NCBI RefSeq assembly: GCF_021654115.1
Contig: NZ_JAIWJF010000009.1
Location: 62,001 to 126,000, forward strand
Source: Furfurilactobacillus milii
GTDB taxonomy: Bacteria; Bacillota; Bacilli; Lactobacillales; Lactobacillaceae
Direction: 5' to 3'
DNA length: 64,000 bases
The stretch's first letter is position 1. Each line of letters opens with the position of its first letter. The position numbers were made by a program, and so were the translations under genes. The notes beneath the pieces are model-generated. The model saw only the letters and a program-made list of their open reading frames with translations, had not been told where the DNA came from and did no database searches. Positions 51,932 through 59,808 of the stretch are shown piece after piece.

Positions 51932-52249
51932 TTATTCTGTCAAATACTTTTCTAACTGCGCTTTCAACAGTGGCTCTGGCCGGAAACCGACCAACTGATC
52001 GATAACTTTGCCATCCTTCTTAACAACTAGCGTCGGAATTCCTTGAATCCCAAACGCTGCTTGAACCTGCTGATTTTCGTCAACATCCATCGATGTAAAT
52101 TTCACTTTGCCGTCATATTGTTCCGCCAGATTATTGATTACTGGCTTCAGCATCTGACACGGTGGGCACCACGTTGCTGAAAAATCTGTAATAACAAGTC
52201 CCTTGTCTGTTTCCTGATTAAATGTTTGATCACTAATTTCTGTCACCAT
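51932..52249 (-). CDS. trxA: Thioredoxin with WCPPC active site
   Basis: 105 residues, the full thioredoxin fold. VITDFSATWCPPCQMLKPVI carries the redox pair as WCPPC rather than the usual WCGPC, DVDENQQVQAAFGIQGIPTLVVKKDG has the conserved cis-Pro, and LVGFRPEPLLKAQLEKYL is the final helix. The Pro-for-Gly change in the active site is known to shift redox potential in thioredoxin-like proteins. GGAGG is 9-10 bases before the ATG. It is probably transcribed from its own promoter near 52300. Confidence 0.94.
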   Translation of the reverse strand: MVTEISDQTFNQETDKGLVITDFSATWCPPCQMLKPVINNLAEQYDGKVKFTSMDVDENQQVQAAFGIQGIPTLVVKKDGKVIDQLVGFRPEPLLKAQLEKYLTE

Positions 52250-52384
52250 GTTAAGCGGCCTCCGTTTGCTTACTTTAAATAAGAACGGTTATTAATATAC
52301 CCCCATATGTATTTTACGTCAACTACAACGCTTATCTTCCGTAAAAGTTGTTTTAACATCATTGATAACATGGTTTAATTGCCT

Positions 52385-52428
52385 AAAAACGACGGTAACA
52401 TGCCCGCTGGGGTAATTACCGTCGTTTC
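52385..52428 (-). terminator. Terminator overlapping the NUDIX stop codon
   Basis: Arms AAACGACGGTAA and TTACCGTCGTTT with T-runs in both directions. The 5' arm on the minus strand includes the end of the NUDIX coding sequence. Confidence 0.9.
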
Positions 52429-52940
52429 TGAAGTGCTAACCAATTAAGCGCTTTTTGTAACTGCTTGTTTGTATTCGCAATACCTTGTTGCTGTAACTTG
52501 TCCACCGCCCGTTCTGGAGAAAACAAAGCGATCTGAGCAACTTCGGCGATCTGTGGTTTCACAGCTGACAATTTGAACGCTCCGCGAAAGGCAAACCAGT
52601 CCTCCACCCAATCCGATCCTCGAAAACTATCGTGCCAGTTTAAATCGACCAACGATGTCAGTCCCAATTCTTCATCTATTTCTCGCTTAATTGCTGTTAA
52701 TGCTGATTCTCCACGCAAAGCAGAACCGCCAGCAGAACAATCCCACGCTCCGGGATGATTCAGTTTGCTCAAACTTCGTTGTTGCAGCAATACCGCCCCA
52801 TCTTGGTCAAAGATAAACGCATTAACGACAAGGTGGTAACGTCCAGCAGGCACGCGGTCACGACGTTGCTGTTTGCCAACGATATTTCCACGCTCGTCAT
52901 ACTGGTCCCACCATTCATCAACCGTATCCGTCGTTTTCAT
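52416..52940 (-). CDS. NUDIX hydrolase (YfcD/isopentenyl-diphosphate-isomerase-like)
   Basis: 174 residues. The N-terminal DEWWDQYDERGNIVGKQQR is typical of the YfcD-like group. The NUDIX box spans GGSALRGESALTAIKREIDEELG with the GG-x5-E-x7-REIxEELG pattern. WHDSFRGSDWVEDWFAFRG completes the domain. It hydrolyses a nucleoside-diphosphate-linked compound; the substrate is unknown. The start ATG at 52940 has AAAGGA about 8 bases upstream. A terminator overlaps its stop. Confidence 0.92.
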   Translation of the reverse strand: MKTTDTVDEWWDQYDERGNIVGKQQRRDRVPAGRYHLVVNAFIFDQDGAVLLQQRSLSKLNHPGAWDCSAGGSALRGESALTAIKREIDEELGLTSLVDLNWHDSFRGSDWVEDWFAFRGAFKLSAVKPQIAEVAQIALFSPERAVDKLQQQGIANTNKQLQKALNWLALQKRR

Positions 52941-53076
52941 ACAAACATTCCTTTCCAAAACTATTTATAGCCTGTGATTTTTGCTAAAGTTCTGTAAAAT
53001 GGGACATAGTCACAATTATTTTACGTCGGCAATACCTACATAACCATCACGAATTATCTTTCTAGAGGGAAGTTTT

Positions 53077-54255
53077 ATGAAATCAGAAACAACTCACCAC
53101 ATCACCATCCCCACGCAAGTTGCAGAACATTTGAATGTCAAACCGGGTGACAAACTGCAATTGACGCTGCCGGATGACGACAACGAACAGGTTACCATTC
53201 GTCCGGACAAACCAGCGCGTGAACATCAGACATTGCCAACTCGGTGGTTTCTGTTGCCGTCCATCTTAGCCAGTGTCTTATTCTTCGCCTATCTGTCAAA
53301 CCAAGGGATCAATCAAATCGCACTAGCCGGCACTAATTCTATCGCGAGCGCCGTTATTATCTTGGGGATTGTTAGCGGTTCATTATCATTCTTATTTTTC
53401 TACTTTAAACAAAAACGTGACATCCAGCGATGGTTGACTGGATCACTTTATTGGCGCAGCTTCCCGACCATTTGGCTGTCGTTCATGATCATCTTAACGA
53501 CCTGTTTGTTGGGTTTCTTCTGGTTTGCCGGCATTTTGTTCAAGGGCGCGACGTTTGATCAATTTACGTCGACGTTCATGTTCTTCCTATTCATCAGTCT
53601 AATTAACTACCTGATGATCCTGTCGGTCTCAGCGTTATCAATAACCATGATTTTTTCCTTATTGGTGTCGGTCATAGTCGCTGGTGTGTTGTCGTCAATG
53701 ATCACCAACAGTAACAAACGGTGGTGGGAGCATAACATCAGCTTCCTGGGCACAGAAAAAGCAGCTTACAGTTGGCAATTCAACCTGACCTTAATTGTTT
53801 CTGCATTGCTGACGGTCGCGTTGGTCGATTTCATTTTTTCCAGTCTGCGCAAGCAATTCGGTAGCAGCAAACGCATGTTGACACTACGCATCTTATTAAC
53901 GTTAACTGCTATTTGCCTGGGCGGTGCCGGTGCGTTTGCTAACAACGGTCGTGGTCTAATGCACGAACTTCATGACCAAACAGCCAGTTTCCTAGTCTAT
54001 TTCATGATCATTACGATCGTCGCTATCCGTTATTTACTACCCAAAGTGACACCAGAGTTTCTGACATTATCGTACATCATTGGCGGCTTACTAGTTGTGA
54101 CGACAATTCTCTTTCAGCCAGTAGGCTACCTGTCCCTCACCGCTTACGAGTTGGTTGCCTTCATCATGTCGTTTAGCTGGATGTTATTACTACTACAAAC
54201 ATTGCAACGCATGCTGGTTCACGACCAACGCACGTTTACTGTCACAATCGAATAG
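53077..54255 (+). CDS. Fusion of AbrB/SpoVT-like N-terminus to a polytopic membrane protein
   Basis: 392 residues. Residues 1-50 form an AbrB/MazE-type swapped-hairpin module: HHITIPTQVAEHLNVKPGDK followed by LQLTLPDDDNEQVTIRP. The rest is a membrane domain with about nine hydrophobic segments: WFLLPSILASVLFFAYL, SIASAVIILGIVSGSLSFLFF, FPTIWLSFMIILTTCLLGFFW and others to FIMSFSWMLLLLQTLQ. AGAGGGAAG lies about 6 bases before the ATG. It could be a membrane-tethered regulator. I know of uncharacterised Lactobacillus proteins with this layout, but no function. Confidence 0.82.
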   Translation: MKSETTHHITIPTQVAEHLNVKPGDKLQLTLPDDDNEQVTIRPDKPAREHQTLPTRWFLLPSILASVLFFAYLSNQGINQIALAGTNSIASAVIILGIVSGSLSFLFFYFKQKRDIQRWLTGSLYWRSFPTIWLSFMIILTTCLLGFFWFAGILFKGATFDQFTSTFMFFLFISLINYLMILSVSALSITMIFSLLVSVIVAGVLSSMITNSNKRWWEHNISFLGTEKAAYSWQFNLTLIVSALLTVALVDFIFSSLRKQFGSSKRMLTLRILLTLTAICLGGAGAFANNGRGLMHELHDQTASFLVYFMIITIVAIRYLLPKVTPEFLTLSYIIGGLLVVTTILFQPVGYLSLTAYELVAFIMSFSWMLLLLQTLQRMLVHDQRTFTVTIE

Positions 54256-54279
54256 CTAAACAAAGCTCTTGAATCACAC

Positions 54280-54302
54280 AACCATCTGCGCAGGTGGTTT
54301 TA
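54280..54302 (+). terminator. Terminator after the AbrB-membrane gene
   Basis: Arms AACCATCTG and CAGGTGGTT with a 2-4 base loop, followed by TTTT. It lies 25 bases after the stop codon. Confidence 0.8.
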
Positions 54303-54346
54303 TGTTTCGCATGTTTTCGCGCTCAATCCTGTCTAAAGACATTAAT

Positions 54347-54399
54347 AAAATGAGCAATGTAGATAAGCAGTCGCCGCCTATCTACGTTGCTCATTTTAT
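54347..54399. terminator. Bidirectional terminator
   Basis: Arms AAAATGAGCAATGTAGATA and TATCTACGTTGCTCATTTT (one G-T) around a 14-base loop. It serves the convergent wall-protein gene. Confidence 0.92.
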
Positions 54400-54444
54400 G
54401 TTGCTTAAGTCTTTTCCAATTCTAAAAACTATGGTTCACACTTG

Positions 54445-57400
54445 TCAATTGTCGCGTTTCTTTTTCAACCGGCTTGTAATACTAGCAACTGATGTCAACC
54501 ACCCTACTAACAACATCATCCAAGCGGCCAATGGAACACCACTTTCACCTGTATGAGGCAGTTTATTCTGGTTAGCCTCTTTTCCTTTTCGTGAGTAAGA
54601 ATCGACTTGATTACCAGCCTTGCTGCTGATATTAAGTATGGTTGGCGTCTTAGTAATTGTCGCTGAACTAGACGTTGCAGCGTCTGCAAATGGTGTGCAA
54701 GCATACGTTTTTTCGATTTTCCCAACTGTAGCGCTCAGCACCTTGCCCGGAATTGGTGTAATGGTGAATGTTCCATTGACTACTGTAATGTCGTAATTCG
54801 GGTTATCCGTTGCGTTTGCCAGCACTGTAATAGGGTAAGTACCGGCCTCTTCACCGACCGTTCGGCTTAATTGATAAGTCGGTTGTACGCCTGTAGCCGG
54901 TTGCCCTGTCACGGTCACCGTCAACTTTGGATCTGTTTGACCAGCAACTTTGTTGTTATCAATAGCAGTCACCGTAACCGGAGCTTTGTTGATCAGTACT
55001 GTACCGGCCGTTACATTAGCCTCGGTCAGTGATGTACCAGGATTGGCTGCTAAAATTTTAGCAATCCCGCTCGCACTTAATGTCACTGTGTATTGGCCCA
55101 CTTCTGGTTTAACATTAGTCCAATCGAAGTCATTATGGTCAAGGGTTAAATTTTTCACACCGGTCGTATCTGTGATCGTAACCGTCGGTAAAGCGCTGAA
55201 ATTAAGAGTGCCATCATACGTTTTTTCAATTTTCCCAACGGTAGCGCTAAGCTCTTTAGTCGGAATTGACGAAATGCTGAAAGTGCCACTGATTACTGTA
55301 ACATCATAGTTTGCATTATCCGTTGTAACCATCGTAATTGTAATGGGGTATGTTCCTACGGCTTCACCGGCGTTTCGACTCATTTGATAGGTCAGCTGAA
55401 CACCAGCTGCTGGTTGACCTGTCACTGAAGAAGTTAATTTCGGATCAGTCTGCCCAACAACTTTGCTACTGTCATTGGCCTTAATTGTAACCGGGGCCTT
55501 GGTAATGGTTAACGTTGTGTTCGTCAAATTTGCCGTAGTAATTGTATAATTTGGATTTACCGCCTGTAATTTGGCCAGGCCTGTCGCACTGAGTTTAACG
55601 GGATACTGGCCGACATTTTGGCTGGTCATCCCTGATAAATCGAAGTCACTGGCAGTCCATGTTGGTGCAAGTAATCCTTCAGATAGCTTAACGCCGTATA
55701 TGGTCGGATCTGTTTTTGAATCGCCATCGTAGACTTTTGAGGCGGACATTAATTCAATTTTAGATTCGGTATTGGGGGTTATAGTAACTGAACCAGTTTT
55801 TGTCGTAACTGTGTAGTTTAAATTATCGTCTGATTTTGCCGTTACATTGGTCGTGTATTTTCCGACGTTAACATTAGTCGGAACATCTTCAACTGTGAAA
55901 TTAAGCGGCGTTCCCGCAGCAGGCTTACCATCAACAGTAGCATCAAACTTTCCCGTGTACGGCTTACCATCATACATCTTGGAAACTGTTGGGGCTGTGA
56001 TGGTTACTGGAACAGGCAGAATGGCCATTTGGCCTGCTTTAAAAGAAGTCACGTTATAATTTGGATTGCTTTTTCTAAAAGATTCTTGAGCTGCTAGTGT
56101 CATATTAACTGGTGCGTAACCCACACTAGAAAAGATGGGCGTTCCGTCTTTAGAAAGAACCCCTGCCAATAAGCCACTTGGCTTTTGGGTTCCAACATTT
56201 GGGTTCGTGAATCCGGAAAAGTCAAATTGGGCCAAAAAATCCATAATTTGCTTACGTGTTTTCGGACCATATACCGGATCAGCCAGCATCTTTTCAAGAT
56301 CGGACTTGCTAACCCCATTAATATCAGGGTGTTCTTTTAGAAATTGAAAAAATAAAGAACTCATGTCTGTATTTGGCATTTTAAATGACATATCACTATC
56401 GTTCATTAAAACATCAGGTTCATGTGTGATTGAAATCCACTCACGTGCCCCGTTGAGACTCGCAAACTCCCCAGCTTTTGGGAAGCCAATCGTCGCTGAT
56501 CCCACGGCATCAGCGGCTGGTTGCGTAAAACTATCCACCCCCGCATCTATTAAATTGTCAAGTGTGATCTTAGTCGTTCCGTCATAAACTTTCAACATCG
56601 TGTTACTAACCGTTACCGTTATATTAAGCGGGGTGATGGTAAATGTACCGGCTTTTATATTGTTTGCCGTAATCGTTTGACTTGGATTAGCGGATTGCAA
56701 TTTTTGGAGCCCTTGTTCGCTCAACCTGATGGGATATGTGCCGACATCCTGACTTGTCACACCAGTAAAATCGTCCTCAGTTAAATCAGGCATGTACATC
56801 AATTCAGTCGGTGTTACTGAGACTTTCACTAGGTCATCGGTGCCTGAGTTGTTATCGTATTTTTTCGATGCATTGCCTAAAATCACCTTGATTGTTTCAT
56901 TGTCTGGATAATCTAAAATACCATCTTTGACTGACAATTGAAGGTTACTTATACCGCTATTTTCCAGCACTTGTTTAGCTGCATTGATTTGACCTTGAAT
57001 AACACCATTCGGCAACGTTACGTTTAAACTATTTAGCCCGTCATAGGTAATCAAACTATTGTCGGGTAGCTGCATTTTTAATCGTTCAACGTTGGGCACA
57101 TTTTTCTGCTGATCAATTGTTTGAACAGCATTGGAACTCACGTCTGTGTTTTCTTTTGTAGGTGCCTTATCAGCCATGACTATACTGCTTGCCAGTTGCG
57201 CCGCAGATTCGATACTTGCCTGACTATCAATTTTAATAGGTGACGCTTGTGATTTTGCATTTGATATCGCCACTTGGGAGCTCACGACCGAGTCAGCCAC
57301 ATTTGCATCACGTTCATCAGAATTAACATTGGCATTAGCAGGTTGTGGTTCATTTGTGTCGATAAAATTTTGTGTGCTGCTTGTTTTATTAGTGTTCGTG

Positions 57401-57888
57401 TCCTTAATAGAGCTTACATCTGAACTTGAGGCCACTGATTGAATTGCCTCACTTGAAGTGGCCATTGCTGATTGAACCGACTCTGTCGAAGCACTAGTGG
57501 TTCCAACACCACTGCCAAAGCTACCATTACCTAGCTTTCCAATCGATTCAGAAATATCTGCATTCTTAGAAGGCGTATTACTCGAGTTAGCTGTTGATGC
57601 CTGCTGTGTAGTATTTGAACTGGCTGTTACTGATTGAACGGTTCCCGTTGAACTATTAGAGGTTCCAAGAACGACTCTGTCAGCACTATTTTGGGTTGTG
57701 TTGGTGGAACCAACGTCAGACTTTTGTACAGTCGTGCTCGGCAGTGTATCAGCACGTACCACTTCACCATTAAATAAGCCTACGCTCACACCGAACGTGA
57801 TAATCCCCGAAAATAACCATACTTTACCCGCTTTATACATCCGATAGTGTTCTTTGAAGTTCTGTCCTTCAATCTTCGATTTTTGCAT
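54445..57888 (-). CDS. MBG-repeat LPxTG surface protein with KxYKxGKxW signal
   Basis: 1147 residues. The KxYKxGKxW signal is HYRMYKAGKVWLFSGIITFG. A Ser/Thr/Asn-rich region follows (to about residue 250), then several MBG-type immunoglobulin-like repeats (each near 80-90 residues) with the recurrent V(Y)DG motif: LKVYDGTTK, SKMYDGKPY, SKVYDGDSK, EKTYDGTLN. Two near-identical KVxGQTDPKL modules are present. The C-terminus has LPHTGESG, a membrane segment and KKKRDN for sortase anchoring. The last repeat breaks off in frame (EKTYACTPF). The ATG at 57888 has GGGG and AAGG just upstream. It is likely an adhesin or mucus-binding-type protein. Confidence 0.93.
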   Translation of the reverse strand: MQKSKIEGQNFKEHYRMYKAGKVWLFSGIITFGVSVGLFNGEVVRADTLPSTTVQKSDVGSTNTTQNSADRVVLGTSNSSTGTVQSVTASSNTTQQASTANSSNTPSKNADISESIGKLGNGSFGSGVGTTSASTESVQSAMATSSEAIQSVASSSDVSSIKDTNTNKTSSTQNFIDTNEPQPANANVNSDERDANVADSVVSSQVAISNAKSQASPIKIDSQASIESAAQLASSIVMADKAPTKENTDVSSNAVQTIDQQKNVPNVERLKMQLPDNSLITYDGLNSLNVTLPNGVIQGQINAAKQVLENSGISNLQLSVKDGILDYPDNETIKVILGNASKKYDNNSGTDDLVKVSVTPTELMYMPDLTEDDFTGVTSQDVGTYPIRLSEQGLQKLQSANPSQTITANNIKAGTFTITPLNITVTVSNTMLKVYDGTTKITLDNLIDAGVDSFTQPAADAVGSATIGFPKAGEFASLNGAREWISITHEPDVLMNDSDMSFKMPNTDMSSLFFQFLKEHPDINGVSKSDLEKMLADPVYGPKTRKQIMDFLAQFDFSGFTNPNVGTQKPSGLLAGVLSKDGTPIFSSVGYAPVNMTLAAQESFRKSNPNYNVTSFKAGQMAILPVPVTITAPTVSKMYDGKPYTGKFDATVDGKPAAGTPLNFTVEDVPTNVNVGKYTTNVTAKSDDNLNYTVTTKTGSVTITPNTESKIELMSASKVYDGDSKTDPTIYGVKLSEGLLAPTWTASDFDLSGMTSQNVGQYPVKLSATGLAKLQAVNPNYTITTANLTNTTLTITKAPVTIKANDSSKVVGQTDPKLTSSVTGQPAAGVQLTYQMSRNAGEAVGTYPITITMVTTDNANYDVTVISGTFSISSIPTKELSATVGKIEKTYDGTLNFSALPTVTITDTTGVKNLTLDHNDFDWTNVKPEVGQYTVTLSASGIAKILAANPGTSLTEANVTAGTVLINKAPVTVTAIDNNKVAGQTDPKLTVTVTGQPATGVQPTYQLSRTVGEEAGTYPITVLANATDNPNYDITVVNGTFTITPIPGKVLSATVGKIEKTYACTPFADAATSSSATITKTPTILNISSKAGNQVDSYSRKGKEANQNKLPHTGESGVPLAAWMMLLVGWLTSVASITSRLKKKRDN

Positions 57889-58127
57889 GCCTTTACCCCT
57901 TCCTGGCAAATCAAAAACTGGTCTTCCATATGTTCCTATTATGGCAATTTTGTTTTGCGTTTAAAATATGCATATTTGCAACGGAAATCTAAGGATGTCA
58001 ATGAAGATCTTTACGTGATTGCATACTAGTTGTTGAACTCCGCCATAGATACATTAGTATCCTGAAACTATAATTGTTATAAAGCAGATTTGTTCTGCCA
58101 GATCATCAAGTGCGCAGAATACAAAAG
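57889..58127. other. Upstream region of the MBG surface gene
   Basis: About 240 AT-rich bases that must include the promoter of the wall-protein gene. No coding sequence or repeat is recognised. Confidence 0.4.
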
Positions 58128-58166
58128 AAGAGCGCTAAACTGCTAACCTGCAGTTTAGCGCTCTTG
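58128..58166. terminator. Bidirectional terminator
   Basis: Arms AAGAGCGCTAAACTG and CAGTTTAGCGCTCTT, perfect 15 bp, 8-base loop. It ends minus-strand transcription of the region containing the small remnant frame and the LacI gene. Confidence 0.88.
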
Positions 58167-58308
58167 TCTTTGTGAAATGTGATCTATAAATGGTTTAAAC
58201 CAGTACTGTGCATCAACAAATAACTATCATACATCTGAAATTTTTAAGCTTTTTTAGACAAAACAAAAGTGAAAGACAGAATATAGAAAATTCATAGCCA
58301 ATTTAAAT

Positions 58309-58425
58309 TTAATCCGCCAAGGCCAAAACTTGTTTTTCATTCAGCACGCCGTCGTCTTTTTGAATACTGCATTTGCGTATAGGAACGTCCCATGGTCGTC
58401 CACAGTCATCGGGAAGAAAGTTCAT
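58309..58425 (-). pseudogene. Possible gene remnant or small protein (38 residues)
   Basis: It encodes MNFLPDDCGRPWDVPIRKCS followed by IQKDDGVLNEKQVLALAD. The composition is protein-like, but there is no ribosome site before the ATG and the frame closes a few codons further upstream. It could be the 3' end of a truncated gene or chance. No family is recognised. Confidence 0.22.
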
Positions 58426-58572
58426 AATCGGTGATTGCTCAACACATCACAGCCATCGAATCAACCTGATTGACCATTCAATTTTCTGATACACGTGTGT
58501 GTCAGTAGCAACGTATTTTTCAAAAGTCTCGACAATCAAACGTTGCAATTGCACCAGATACGAGTGTGGATA

Positions 58573-58761
58573 TCTGAAGGGCGTCAACATAGGAACCAAG
58601 CCGTGAAGGTACTGTTAATTCGTGGTTTTCGAATTTACAGTACGGACGGTCGCAAAGACGCGGGGGCTTCACGCGGCTTGGCGGCGAGGTGAAAGACGAT
58701 GGGCTTCCGGCTTGAACCGGTCCCACGGCGGCGTTCCTATGTTGACAACCGTAAGCGACAG
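58573..58761 (+). repeat. Structured repeat copy 13, A-type, solitary
   Basis: Start TCTGAAGGGCGTC. P1 is the perfect 14-bp GTCAACATAGGAAC/GTTCCTATGTTGAC, P2 is GCCGTG/CACGGC, P3 is GTACTGT/ACAGTAC with TTAATTCG/CGAATTTA, and P4 is CGCAAAG/CTTGGCG. The core GGCGAGGTGAAAGAC and GCTTGAACCGGTCCCA is present, and the tail is ACAACCGTAAGCGACAG. It ends 21 bases from the stop codon of the convergent LacI-family gene. Confidence 0.9.
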
Positions 58762-58782
58762 TACTCACATACAACTGCACGA

Positions 58783-59736
58783 TTATTCATCAATATCGAT
58801 GAACGTAGAAGCAACTGGTCGTTGAGCAACGTGGTCACTGACAGCTAGTTCAAAGGCCCTGCGACCAACTTCGTTAAAGTGATGGTCAATCGTCGGAATG
58901 TGGAGCAAAGTGCTAGATAACTGATGTTCCTGCCCCATCAAGCCTGGGACAGCAAGTCCACGATCCAAATAGCATTGCCGCGCATTAGCCACGATATCGT
59001 CACCATTGCCAAAAATAAAATCTGGCCGTAAATCATGATCAATGTAATATTGAGCCGAATCATAACCGTCCTGATTATTAACTACACTTGTCCGCACTAA
59101 TTCAGGACGTGGCAACTCATGAAAGACATCCTTGTAGGCTTCGATCATCGCCTGACTAGTCGCACTCAACGCATATTCGCGGCTGAGCAACATCCCAACT
59201 TTTTTGTACCCGTGCGCCTTAATCCATTCAAACGCTGTCTCATAAGTAGAATTGCGTTCGGTAAAGGCAGCTGATAGCGGCAAGTCGCCCGGATCCTCGC
59301 AACAAACGATGCGCCCCATTTTTGTATGCGCATCATCACGTGCAAGTTCACTTAACGGAACACCTCGAGAGGTAAAAATGACCGCATCAAAAGCACGTTG
59401 TCGCAACTGTTCCAGATAGTGGCGTTCCACCCGCTCATCATATTTTGAAGGCAACAGCACCACACGATACCCCGCTGCAAATGCCGCCTCCATCACACCA
59501 TTCGTAATTTGAGTAAAGTATGGATGCTGACTGTGTGGCAGTACAACGCCAATATTATGAGTCTTGCCAGTACTCAAATCGCGGGCGACAGCATTAGGAA
59601 CGTAATCTAAATCCCGCATCACCTGTTCAACGCGTTGCCGAACCTCGTCCGTGACATATTTACGATGGTTGATTACCCGCGACACTGTTGATACTGAGTA
59701 ACCACTTGCCTTAGCAATATCATGAATATTCGCCAC
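58783..59736 (-). CDS. LacI family transcriptional regulator
   Basis: 317 residues. The N-terminal LacI helix-turn-helix and hinge read IHDIAKASGYSVSTVSRVINHRKYVTDEVRQRVEQVMRDLDYVPNAVARDLSTGKT. The sugar-binding-like domain starts at NIGVVLPHSQHPYFTQITNGVMEAA and includes DFIFGNGDDIVANARQCYLDRGL. The start is GTG 59736 with GGAGGTGA 8 bases upstream. The PTS IIA and phosphatase genes lie immediately upstream on the same strand, so regulation of a sugar-related function is likely. The effector is unknown. Confidence 0.93.
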   Translation of the reverse strand: MANIHDIAKASGYSVSTVSRVINHRKYVTDEVRQRVEQVMRDLDYVPNAVARDLSTGKTHNIGVVLPHSQHPYFTQITNGVMEAAFAAGYRVVLLPSKYDERVERHYLEQLRQRAFDAVIFTSRGVPLSELARDDAHTKMGRIVCCEDPGDLPLSAAFTERNSTYETAFEWIKAHGYKKVGMLLSREYALSATSQAMIEAYKDVFHELPRPELVRTSVVNNQDGYDSAQYYIDHDLRPDFIFGNGDDIVANARQCYLDRGLAVPGLMGQEHQLSSTLLHIPTIDHHFNEVGRRAFELAVSDHVAQRPVASTFIDIDE

Positions 59737-59808
59737 CGTCTGTCACCTCCCGCTTATTAATGGCTTTAGCATAGCAAACTTTCGGCCAGCATGTTAGCAG
59801 CAATTAGA

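Noticed and set aside
1061-58761. Repeat family as a CRISPR array, REP or BOX element
   Set aside because: Copies are about 190 bp, widely scattered, without regular spacers, and far longer and more branched than REP or BOX units.
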